Assembly (NCBI RefSeq): GCF_020379485.1
Contig: NC_063450.1
Span: forward strand, 54,273,374 to 54,337,373
Source of the DNA: Brassica napus
Taxonomy: Eukaryota; Streptophyta; Magnoliopsida; Brassicales; Brassicaceae
Length of the DNA stretch: 64,000 bases
Direction of reading: 5' to 3'
Positions 45,469 through 56,059 of this stretch are shown here, piece by piece (the first letter of the stretch is position 1; every line of letters begins with the position of its first letter). The notes under the pieces were generated by a model. The model was given only the letters and a program-made list of their open reading frames with translations. It made no database searches and had not been told where the DNA came from. The translations under genes and the position numbers were made by a program.

Positions 45469-47350
45469 ATGGCGGCATATCAAGAGGGAACGTCTATGAC
45501 AAAACCCCCCACGTCTTGATTCATCGAATTATGGGTATTGGAAGGTGCGGATGCAAGCATTCATCAGTGGTCTTGATGAGGATTGTTGGAGCTCTATTGA
45601 AGCTGGTTGGAGTCATCCAGTGATGCTTAATGATGAGAAGGTTGAAGTTTTTAAGCCAAGAGATCAGTGGACTGCTTCAGAGAAGAGGACTTCAAGTTGT
45701 AACTCTAAGGCAAAGACAACGATTTACAATGCTATTGATGCAAGCTATTTCAAGTTGATTTCTCGATGTGCTTCAGCTCAGAAGGCATGGAAGACATTGG
45801 AGAATATGTTTGAAGGTACTACAAGTGTCAAACGTACCAAGCTGGATATGTTAGCATCAAGGTTTGAGAATCTGAGGATGGATGAAGAGGAAACTGTGGC
45901 TCAGTTTAGTACTAAGTTGTGTGACATTTCAAATGAATGTTTTGCACTTGGAAAGCAGTACAAGGACAAAAAGCTGGTGAAGAAGCTGAAGAGATCGTTG
46001 CTTTCCAAGTTTGAGTCAAAGATCTCTGCTGTAGAAGAAGCTCACAATCTGGATGAGATGGCTTTTGATGAGTTTGCTGGGATTCTTCAAGCTTTTGAGC
46101 TGAGCAAATCATATGGAAAATGGGAGAAGAAGAAAGAAGATCCATATGGAATTGCTTTAAAGAGTTCAACTTCTGAAGATCCTTTAGCGATGTTGTCAAG
46201 AAACTTTGCTAGCTATATGAAGCAAATAGAGGACAAGATAAAGAATGGAAGAAGAAGTGATTTGGGAAGATCATCATCAAAGGTACAATGCTACAAGTGC
46301 AATGGATTTGGGCATGTTCGGAAGGAGTGTGCGAATTTACTGAAGCAAAAGAAGAGGGATGACAAGAATGATACTGATGATGATTCAGATGATGGTGAGA
46401 AGCTAAAGAACTTTGTGGCATTCACAACTTTTGTGCCTGGTTCCAAGATAGAATCTACGACGGGATCTACAGCGGGATCTGCCTCTGCGTCTGTGTCAGG
46501 GTCTTCATGTGGAGGTGATGATGATGCTGGAAGTGAAGATGATGATGGTGGAAGCTTTGATCTTGCTGGGAATTATGAAAAGTTGTATGAGCATTGGCTC
46601 AAACTAGTTGAGACAAACTCATATTTGGCTAAGGAGAAAGCCAAGCTAGAAGCTCAAGTTGCTGAAGCACTTAAGCATGCTTCAGAGAAAGAAGAAGAAG
46701 CACGACTGGCTGTTGCTCAACTTGCAGAGACTCAGAAGGGTTTGAGGATGCTGAATAATGCGATGGATCAGCTAGATCAACTTCTCAGTATTGGGCAAAG
46801 TGATAGATGCAGCATTAGATATCAAGGAGAATGTTCTAAGGCTGAAGGTGTTTTTGTATCAGCAGGAAAAACTAAGGATGTAGCTACGTCTGCTACAAAG
46901 CCAGAAGTTAAGATGTCTGCAGAGAATGCTGCAAATGGAAAGACTACAGTGAAGCCTGCAACTGATGTGAAGAATGTGACGGCTACGCGTACTGCTACGG
47001 CGACTACTCCTGAGAGAGTTTCTGGATGAAAGAATGGATCTCAACAAAGGTTTCGGCCTATTTGTCATCACTGTGGTATTGTTGGACACATTCGGCTAAG
47101 GTGTTTCAAGTTATTGAGGGAAAAGAATCAGATGGAGCAAGCCTATGGTATGAGGTATCATGGACCTATATGTTATTCTTGTGGAGTTCAAGGGCATATG
47201 CGACGTGATTGTGTCAAGTCTGTTCAAGGAGCTAATCATGGAGGATTTGGGCTCAGGAAACGTGGGCTAGGAGATTTGATCATTATGGAGATGGTGGAAT
47301 GGGATTTCCTCCTCATTTTAGAGGATATGGATCTTCATATTAGTTTTTGA
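45469..47350 (+). pseudogene. Copia-type Gag with three zinc knuckles, one frameshift and one nonsense codon
   Basis: ATG at 45469 opens 14 codons and then shifts frame in a run of six C (45505-45510). The main frame is open from about 45515 to 47029, where TGA interrupts it, and stays open in the same frame to 47350. Visible order: UBN2/gag-polypeptide domain (DMLASRFENLRMDEEETVAQF), CCHC knuckle CYKCNGFGHVRKEC at 46289-46330, Asp/Ser-rich linker, a coiled coil (EKLYEHWLKL to AEALKHASEKEEEA), then after the TGA two more knuckles, CHHCGIVGHIRLRC and CYSCGVQGHMRRDC. It would package element RNA. Not translatable as one chain here. Confidence 0.85.
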
Positions 47351-47439
47351 CCATGATGTGACTGATAGGGGGAGATTAAAGACGTGGCTTTTATATCCAG
47401 AGGTGATGAGTTCACATGCATAGCCAAAAATGGGGAGAT

Positions 47440-48087
47440 TGAAGATGTATATTCTGTATCAGTTCGTGAAGTACTACTGGAGGTAGTACATGCGTGTGTC
47501 ATGAAGATGGGCTTGGTTGAAATTCGTATTATGTGATGTCCGTGGGCTTGTTAAGCTTGGAGAAGAAGCAATATGTTTATTGGAAGATTTACATTAAGCG
47601 TAAATGATATTACTTGAAGAGGAAAAAGCAAGAGAGTTATTCCTTGGGAGAAAAAAGAAAATTGCTTAAGTTGCTTTTGAACTTGGAGAGCAAGTTCTGG
47701 TTATGTATACATGGAGGACGTGCCTCTAAGAAGAGAGTTGTCTCTGCTAAAAGAAGAAAAGTCGAGAGATCATTGTTTGGTGCTTGTGTGATCAAGCCTT
47801 TTGTGTCACTGCTCTGCGCTAGGTGCTGACGTAGTTGGTGAAGTACTTCCGAGGAGTTGAAAGATTGAAGTCTAGATTCAGAGGGAGTTTAGCTCGGGAT
47901 CGGGAAGATTCTGATAAACAAAAGTCTAGGCTCTAGGGTGAGTTTTAGCTTAGGATTGGGGTAATCCTAAAGGATTCTTGTAATAGAAAAGATTGGTGTA
48001 AGACTTTCTTATTCTAGTGAATTCGAAAAAAGAAAAACTTGTGTCTTGTTTATTTCTGCATTTTATTGTGGTCTCAGTGCATTAACA
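47440..48087 (+). repeat. 3' LTR
   Basis: Same length as the 5' LTR and about 95% identical by eye. Followed by the target duplication ATAAC. Confidence 0.9.
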
Positions 48088-48523
48088 ATAACAAATAAGC
48101 TTCGGGTTTTTGATTAATTATTGATGTAATATACCCTTTCAGAACACTTAAATACGTCTTCAAATATGTTTTTCTTCTCAGATCAAACTAGTTGTACTAC
48201 ATATGATGACGATAAGATGTGTTTCGTTTTCAGTATCAATAATAACTAATTAACGAATATCGGAAATACTAAGCAGGAGGAGCGTGGTCTTGTGAGAAGT
48301 ATTTAAGTAGAGTGGAATAAAAGCCCCTAGCCATGAAGAAAAACGTGTAATTTCGTTTTGTCACCAACGCGTAACTGTATTTACAAATATAAATGCATGC
48401 AAGTGTTTTTTTGTTTAATCCTGAGAGTATCGCCCAATTTCCCATCTTTGAAAAGGTTTAAACTAATTCATAAAAGGATATATTCGCATTTTAGGTTCTT
48501 AAATGCGGCCTAAAACATGATTT

Positions 48524-49272
48524 TTTTTTGACGTCAAACGATCATTTTATTACTCAAACTTGAGGTGGTCTGGGTAACCAGGCCGGAATAGAACAACCAA
48601 TAAAAAGTAACTCCCTCTCGAAGGATCTAGCCGTTTTAGTTAAAAAATCTGAAAGCTGATTACGCGCTCGTGGAACATAAATGATGTTGAAATCTGGGAA
48701 GCATATCAGTAGCGTCTCTATCCTCTCCAATTTCGTCGCAAAGCTTGGCCAAACATGAGATTCTTTTATCATTGCAATCAGCTCCTTACAGTCTGTTCCA
48801 AAAGTCTAACATGTTGAATGTTAAAGTATATACTTCATTGCCCACCGCAGTGCTTCTACCTCCGAGTGCAAAGCTGATTCGCGTCGAATGAAATTTCTTT
48901 TCCCCATAAGTTGAATGCTCCCCCTACTGTCTATCCAAGCCCAACTGCATGCACTAAAATGAGCAGAAATTGTCCAAGATTCATCTAACAAGCAAATATT
49001 ACCCAAGCTTATGACTTGGGGTTCCTCGTTATTATTCTCTTGTGCCACTATTTGTACCACTTCATTCGCATCAAACCAGGCCTGACATTCACTTTCTGCA
49101 TGTCGAACTAGCTCTAAAGGATTTCTGTCGGTCCCCTGAATAGTTTGTCATTCCTAGCCTTCCAGATATACCAGATTATCCAGGGATAAGGATCTCTATC
49201 TAGTTTTGGCTCGATAATAATGTTCTTCCTGTAGAATAGATAGTCCATATTTGTATAAATGCATGGTACCAG
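48524..49272 (-). mobile_element. 5'-truncated LINE fragment (RNase H region)
   Basis: In minus orientation it encodes pieces of a LINE-type RNase H domain: AWIDSRGSIQ, then ALHSEVEALRWAMKYIL, and further on IIYVPRARNQLSDFLTKTAR. The pieces are separated by frame breaks. It ends in an A-tail (T-run at 48524-48529). A 12-bp target duplication AAAACATGATTT lies at 48512-48523 and 49273-49284. About 750 bp, dead on arrival as usual for truncated LINEs. Confidence 0.85.
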
Positions 49273-49284
49273 AAAACATGATTT

Positions 49285-50640
49285 ATAGTTGCGTGGCCAT
49301 ACACATTTAATATAGTAGGGTTACTTTGAATACATATCACTCTGAACATCTCAAATCTCACTTTATTTTTCACTTTAAAATAAAATTTAGAGTAAAAAAT
49401 GCTCTAATAGTAGAGTGAATTGGCTCAAAATCTATAAAAAATTTACTAATTAAGTAACTACCCATGATATAAATTGTGTGGGCTTTAATATTTTACAAGG
49501 AAAGTCCAAATGACAAAACAGTCCCTTTGGCATTTAGAAAACGTTTTAGAGCAGACCTGCACGTAGGTTAAAAGGGTTTCGGAAAGATAATAGGGGAAAC
49601 TAGTAATTAACCTATTATTTATCCTCCAAAGTATGTGAAGGTGTCTAAGAAAGAATTGGCAAACGAGAAGCTTAGTAATTATGACGCAAAAGCTGCATGG
49701 AAAGAAAAATCACAGCAAAAATCTTTGTTAAATTTAAACAATTTTCTCTTACTTTTCTCTTTCATTATCGTTGTGTTCTCCACCTTCATCATTTTTTTCT
49801 TTTTTCTTTTTCCAACGAATCTCAACAAAATTAAAGAAGATCATGAGTTCCTAACGAGATTTCATATGTTCTTCTATTTTTTTTCTCCATCTTTTTTTTA
49901 ACATTGGCTTTCCTTTCTCCATCTTCTTCATCTACATAATCATTTGATCTCACTCAACATTCATCAACACAGCCCCAAACAAGATTACGAGTTCTCTCCC
50001 CCGAAGTTCATTTCAAAGATTCGTCGGGTCGCTCTCCAACGATCAAGGCTGTAGAATAGTACAACCGTCACGACGTAAATCAGAGTGTCCCACGTACTCT
50101 TCGTAGACTGCGATCCTCTCAACTTCAGTAGTATGAATATCTGGCGTTATGCATTTGCAAACTTACACACCGGAAACGACATGAAATTGAATAAGAACGA
50201 CCACCGATACTATTATAATTCACCGGCTAAAATAATTTATTAATAGCTAAAGAATAAATTAGATGTCAGTATTTAGTTTAAAAATAATTTACATCGGATT
50301 AGACGGATAATTTAACTGTTATACATAATCAGATATATGTTAACCATCTAACAATAAATTTGAAAGAATAATGTAAAAAGTAAATTGTGATGTATAATAA
50401 GATATATTGGATAACTATATTGTTATATTTTATTAAATATGTAAGCCATATAAAAATTAATCTTAGAGTCTAACTCAAAGAAGATCATAACAGTTTATTA
50501 TTTTAGATTTATTACAATACACCAATAAATTATTTTAGCTGTCTAACCCAATTTACATTACAATTTCTTTATTTATAATTTGTGTAAATGAAATGATAGC
50601 ATTCTACATATTAGTTTTATAGACTGGTATTGGCATTCTA
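49285..50640. other. AT-rich intergenic DNA
   Basis: Segments near 49350-49420 (TTTAGAGTAAAAAATGCTCTAATAGTAGAG) resemble those near 51300-51470 and look like MITE remnants. The ORF at 49635-49901 is T-rich low complexity. No gene supported. Confidence 0.4.
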
Positions 50641-50901
50641 CTGCTGCGTTGAACAGAGCGGTCTTTGCATGCATGTTGTTCCGGCTCGTTTGGAAGGATA
50701 TGAAGCTCTCTCTCTCTTTGCAACAGGTCGTCGGAGACGACAGATAGTTCTGCTAATGAAAATGATTGTTTTGATAGTGATTAGCAGAGCAGAACTATCT
50801 GTCGTCTCCGACGACCTGTTGCAAAGAGAGAGAGAGCTTCATATCCTTCCAAACGAGTCGGAACAACATGCATGCAAAGACCGCTCCGATCAACGCAGCA
50901 G
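50641..50901. repeat. Near-perfect long inverted repeat (114-bp arms, 33-nt loop)
   Basis: Left arm 50641-50754 and right arm 50788-50901 are reverse complements with only three mismatches by eye, separated by a 33-nt loop. Arm content is more GC-balanced than the surroundings and includes CATGCATGTTGTTCCG, a (CT)n tract and GGTCGTCGGAGACGAC. The right arm is in frame with protein-like sequence (ELSVVSDDLLQRERELHI) that continues beyond the arm to about 50989; the left arm has no such extension. A transcript would fold into a long hairpin. It could be a young MIRNA/siRNA locus from an inverted gene-fragment duplication, or a foldback transposon. Confidence 0.85.
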
Positions 50902-52125
50902 CATCCCATTGCAGCAACAACCAAAGAGCCTGGAATCAGAGATTATCGATGTTTGGGGGATAAATATAAATTATTATATTTATATTTAAGAGAAAGAGAT
51001 CAAAATCAAAAGAGAGTGATGAGAGTTTTGATACGAAGCTGAGAGATTATGCAAGGAAGAAGGATCGTGGAGGAGAAAGAGAAAGTTAGGAAAAAAGAAG
51101 TTGTTCAAAAAAAATATATTAAAAAACAACAACTGCAAAAGTTTCGTGTTGTTTTGAGTTATAAGAAAAATATATGTTTGCAATATTTTCACAGTAACCA
51201 ATGGAAAGGTAATAGGGGTATAAGCGTCATAAAATTTTTAAACAAAGTGAGAAAAACCCTAGATGGATATCTACCTAATTAAGACATAAAGCTTGTGTGT
51301 AGAGTGCAAATACTTCTAATAGTACTCTATTTCTCACTCTATAATAGAGTAAAAACAAATTTATTTCAAATATAGAGTAATTTGTTTTTTTTTCATAGTA
51401 GAAAATAGAGTACTAGTATTTGAGAAGATTCAAATTCTATTATAGAATAAATCACTAGAGATAGTCTTAGCTTACCGGTCTATTCTACTAAACTATCCAT
51501 GTATGCTTCTGCTATTTTATTTTGCTTAAAAATGCACGCAACTGTTTTGAATTCAATGTAACAAAACTCCACCAAACAAGCGAGAAAATCATAACTCAAA
51601 TAAGATTTTCATATGGTATTTTCCGCAGATAAAAAACTGAATTTGGTATTGAGCTTTGACATCTCAATTATTGGATACAGGTTGAAAACATATTTTACTT
51701 TTCCCAGATAAAGCAAAGACAAAAACGCAATTAGCCAGAAAAGAAACAAAAACCATTGGGACAAGGGAAATATAGGCTATGAATGTAGGCTATGAATGTT
51801 TATTGTGGTTGACATGCGGGACGAACTGGACCGCAATTAAGGTCACCATTCAAGCTAATTATTTGGATATATGTGAACTGGAGATTAAATAATATAAAAA
51901 ATAAAGTGGAACGCGGATGGTTTACATTACATATGCAAATTATAAATACAGCAAAAAAGGTGTGTTTCAAAGTGCGTTCTTTATTTTTTGTATTTTAATT
52001 GATAATAAAATATTTTTAAAATACACATAATTTACAGCACTTTTATCTGAATTTCAGAAAACTAGTTATATTCTGTAACATTTTTTAAAAATAATAGTAA
52101 AATATGATTTTTATTTCAGTTTATA
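50902..52125. other. AT-rich intergenic DNA
   Basis: Besides the tail of the protein-like segment (to about 50989), it contains a MITE-like region near 51300-51470 with repeated ATAGAGTA motifs. No gene recognised. Confidence 0.4.
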
Positions 52126-52380
52126 ATACTTCCTCTGTTTCAAAATAGATGATGTTTTGAAAAGTTTTTGATATTTTAAAATAGATGATGTTTTGAATTT
52201 TTATATTAATCTTAGTTTTATTGAAAAATGTGTGACCAATGATGTTTTATATTTATCTTTAAGGATTGACTGAATTAATTTTGGTTTATATTTTTAATGT
52301 TACTTTTTAGGAAAGAATGTATACCTTAATTCTTATGCATACACCCAAAACATCAAGTATTTTGAAACAGATGGAGTATA
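52126..52380. mobile_element. Stowaway-like MITE
   Basis: Ends CTTCCTCTGTTTCAAAATAG and TATTTTGAAACAGATGGAG are inverted repeats with TA at the borders. The interior has a second copy of ATAGATGATGTTTTGAA. Non-coding. Confidence 0.75.
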
Positions 52381-52499
52381 TTGTTTTGGTCACCATTCGA
52401 ATATTATTTTAAACCGCTTCTTTTATCTGAACCGTAGTACGCGTTTCTCTTATATAAATCACAGTCAAACCGTACAGCCGGTTGTCTGGCATCGTCCAC

Positions 52500-52700
52500 A
52501 CCACCGCTGTTAGCATAGTGGTTAAAAAGGTAAATTTGGGTAAGATGTGGTGAATAAATGAAGTGGTAGGACATCGGGTATCGTGTTCGAAAAGTGTAGC
52601 CATGGAAAGTTTCGACATGATAGGTGAGGGATATGTATGATAGGCTCTCTTCTTAGCTAAAGGGTTAGACTTTTAGATTATTAGTAGACAGCTAAGCTGT
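52500..52700 (+). mobile_element. Possible degenerate SINE
   Basis: An A-box-like TTAGCATAGTGGTTA (about 52509) and a B-box-like GTGTTCGAAAAGTG (about 52580) are about 70 bases apart, as in tRNA-derived SINEs. No clear A-tail or target duplication was found. Confidence 0.35.
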
Positions 52701-53014
52701 TTTGTCGTTTAATCCGTTTTTAGGACTTTGGATTTTGGTTTTGCTTTTAGTCAAAGCCTAGAAGCTCATGCGCTACTCTACTACATGTGAACTAATCTTA
52801 TTTAATTTTGTTATCTTTTTAGTTACGTCTGCATTTAGGCTTAGAGAAGATAAATAAAATAGATAAAACTACTCTTTGGTGTTAAAAAAAAAACTACTCT
52901 TTACCATTTGTTCTGCAAACCAGTAAACTTCCACTCGTTAAGATCTACATACGTTGTTGAACAAAAAAAAACATATGCTATTCAGTGGTTAACTATGTTG
53001 AAGTGAACTTGAAC

Positions 53015-53207
53015 AAACCGGGACTTCTAGCTTTAGTGATAAAGGGCTTACAGCTGTGAGTACCGCCACCTGAGTTCGAATCCCGGCACTGGAGAATTAA
53101 CATTTCGGCATCGCCAGGAACAGATGACCGACACGTGGCAACACGTGACTAGTCTGGATCACTTCTGTGTAGCCAGGATATCTTTGTATAATTCAAAAAA
53201 AAAAAAA
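53015..53207 (+). mobile_element. S1-like SINE with 14-bp target duplication
   Basis: Contains an A-box-like TAGCTTTAGTGATAAAGGG and a good B-box GAGTTCGAATCCC (53072-53084), a CGACACGTGGCAACACGTGA stretch and an A15 tail. It is flanked by AAGTGAACTTGAAC (53001-53014) and AAGTGAATTTGAAC (53208-53221), one mismatch. The sequence resembles the S1 SINE described from Brassica, which supports the organism call. Confidence 0.85.
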
Positions 53208-53221
53208 AAGTGAATTTGAAC

Positions 53222-54841
53222 TAGCTTGGGAAATAAGCTACCTCTTTCCCAATGAGTTTAAGAATATAAAAGATAAATATGATTGATAGTTATCTACTAG
53301 AGAGTTTCCTAATGAGTTTACGAACGTGTTGCATAATTTAAAGTTATTTTTCTAAAGCATCAAGAGAGGTTTATAATAAAGAGTTTTGAGTTCAATAAGA
53401 CCTTGAGTATGAGATCGCTGAGTTACGGTTCTAAGTTTGATTCAATAAACTAGCGATTGAAACGTATATATACCTAATACCGCTCATTTACGATTTCATA
53501 ATTTTGTTACTTTGAAACCAATTGGCCTTTGTTTTAGATATGGTCTCTTCTCATTTGCGATGCGGCAGCATGCGCTCTCGTATATTATTATTGAACCACG
53601 AATAAGGTTCTTATATTAATCTGTTATATCAAAATGATATAGCCTAGGTAATTTCCTTTCTAAAACACATATGTAAAACAGATTATAGAATTTTTTAATT
53701 AACACGTGAGAATGACACAAGCGAATCAAAATTATCGATCATGGATACTCTGCTTCTTTGTATGGTAAGGGTGAATAAATTTAGATTTTTTGCCGAAAGG
53801 AAAAAAATTTAGATTGTGTTTGTTGTTAGGAAACATAGTCGCATAAACACGTATAATGCATGGGTCCAAATCATATCTTCAAAACAAGTTTTCTACTAAA
53901 AGATAAATTATAAACAAAGAGAGACTGTGTTTGAAAAAAAAAAAAAGTGTTTCAAAAAACAATTATAAACAAAGAGAGACTAAAATGAACACTGCCTTTG
54001 AGCCTTTACATCAAAATGGGACACAATAAGACATCAAAGCATGGGCTCCGTTACATAATGATTTTCATATCCCATTCTCTCTATTGTTACTGTTGATCAT
54101 TTATACAAAACAGTTATTCATATGGGTCTGCATATGGGTCTCCATTTTAATTTCATCCATTGTGTCAAGATTTTATACATTCAATGTACATTTCGCTCTT
54201 CTACTCCATACACGTGCTGATATTTCGTTCATGCACATGGTAGACAACAAAAGGAAAAAATACACGAAGATATTAGGAATATCTTTGGTGACGTCATATT
54301 GTCAAGTGTGCAAGTTCTCAATAAAAACAAAATGGCATAAATTTAAATGAAATCAAATATAAAATCTAATATGTCAAAGAAACTTTGCAAAATGAAGACT
54401 AATGAAAAATTTGGAAGATTTTAATTAAAAAGATACTTTAATATATATATAAATGTATGTTTATATTGGTCCACTAAAAGCCTTTCAAATAAAGGCCCAA
54501 CAAATATTTAATCTAATAGGGGTTGGATTTTGAAAGGCTTTTTAATCATTATCGATATAAAATAAAACAGCCACTGGTTAGAAGGAGAGATCCACTAAGG
54601 CCTTGATTTAGGCCCTATTAATAAAAGGGTCCTGAATCTTTTATAACCAAATTGTCAGCTTCATATCTTTCGATGAGCTTCGCCCTTCAGCGATTTACTT
54701 TTTTTTTTCGTAACACAGCGATTTACTATCTATCAATAACATTTCTCACGTTTTTTTTTTTTGCTAAAATATTTTCTATTAACATTTCTCACGTTTCCTC
54801 AAAACAATATCTCATAAATAACCTACAATCGAATCATTAAA
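53222..54841. other. AT-rich intergenic DNA
   Basis: No gene or bounded repeat recognised. A short duplication AATTATAAACAAAGAGAGACT occurs near 53907 and 53960. Confidence 0.4.
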
Positions 54842-56059
54842 TCTCTATAATATTATTTAAGAAGTCACTTTCCTATATGGCGCTCTCATATTAACTCTCA
54901 CGGTGGTTCTTTACTATGATACCCTTAATGAATTTTCTTAACCACATTGTTATCAAAAAAAAATTATATATATATAAGGCAATATTTTTAAAACATGTGA
55001 TTTAATAGCTTTTCCTCACTTAAGTTACATATTAACATAAGGAAGCTACATCCCCTGTATATTAATAGATAAACATTTAAAAAGTTATAAACTTTAGTTT
55101 GTATTAATTAAAAAAGTGCACAGCTGAGTTGTCACGTATTTAGAATGCTAATTTTGCTGATATGACGGTTTGAGAATCAATTGAGAATTTTGTTAGTCCA
55201 AAATTAAATTACTAGAGAATGTTATATTATATAGTATGTCCGGACCATTTATTTATCAAACTGAAATTATTATATATTCTTTCCTTAAATAAAATCTACG
55301 AAATTACCTAATGTGATTAAAATATATATGACAACTAATGATTTTAAATAATAAAGATTTGCTAACAATCCATATATTTTCTATCATTTTTGTTTAATTA
55401 TTTATTATTAAAATAAACTATACAATTACATTAATCATATAATAAAAATTTAGATTTTTGTTATATATGTTGTATTTTGAATTTTTAAAACGAGTATAAA
55501 TTACTAAAGATGTTAAAAGTCTCACATAAACTTTGTGATCAAAGTTTAAATTTTTTTCTATAATAAGATACAATGATTATAAAATCATATGAATAAATAA
55601 TTTTATTTTAATAGGTGTTTATGTATATATTTTGATATTTGCGTTGAACATATATTGAAAATTTAATATTTTAATCTTGAAATCTTCATTTTTAAATGAT
55701 TATAAATTATTGAAACCACTAAACATTCCACGTTAAAAAAAATCATTGGTGTAAAATTTTGTTACACAAATATGCAAATAATCATAAAATCATATGAATA
55801 GTAACCTCATTTAACAAATATCCATATCAAAAGTATACTATATATATATGTTAATATCATTTAAATTTGATTATATATCATATACGATAGATACGATTGA
55901 TTGTTTTGATTTATTTACCCTAAAATGATTGCGAAGAAACAAGAGTGGTCGTTTGATTTATATGTACACACCAATTTATTACATAATATTAACTGAAAAC
56001 ATAAAATAAGTAATAAATATAAAATATTTATTCTGCACAAGGCGCATATCTTAACCTAA
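54842..56059 (+). mobile_element. Degenerate non-autonomous Helitron
   Basis: Starts TCTCTATAATATTATTTAAG after an A and ends CACAAGGCGCATATCTTAACCTAA before T, fitting the CTRR-T rule with a weakened hairpin. The interior shares long blocks with the Helitron at 42973-44018. 1218 bp, no coding. Confidence 0.65.

Larger units (their letters stand above)
44732..48087 (+). mobile_element. Complete gag-only LTR retrotransposon (TR-GAG type, Copia-derived)
   Basis: Two 648-bp LTRs (44732-45379 and 47440-48087), each TG...CA. The element is flanked by the perfect 5-bp repeat ATAAC at 44727-44731 and 48088-48092. The primer site TGGTATCAGAGC (initiator tRNA-Met) begins three bases after the 5' LTR. 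A polypurine AATGGGGAGAT abuts the 3' LTR. The 2060-bp interior encodes only a Gag-like protein; protease, integrase, RT and RNase H are absent, so it would depend on enzymes from related elements. By eye the LTRs differ at about 35 positions (around 5%), so the insertion is not very recent. Confidence 0.9.

Noticed and set aside
49635..49901. 88-codon ORF with a hydrophobic Phe-rich end
   Set aside because: It comes from T-rich low-complexity DNA, with no start context or conserved motif.
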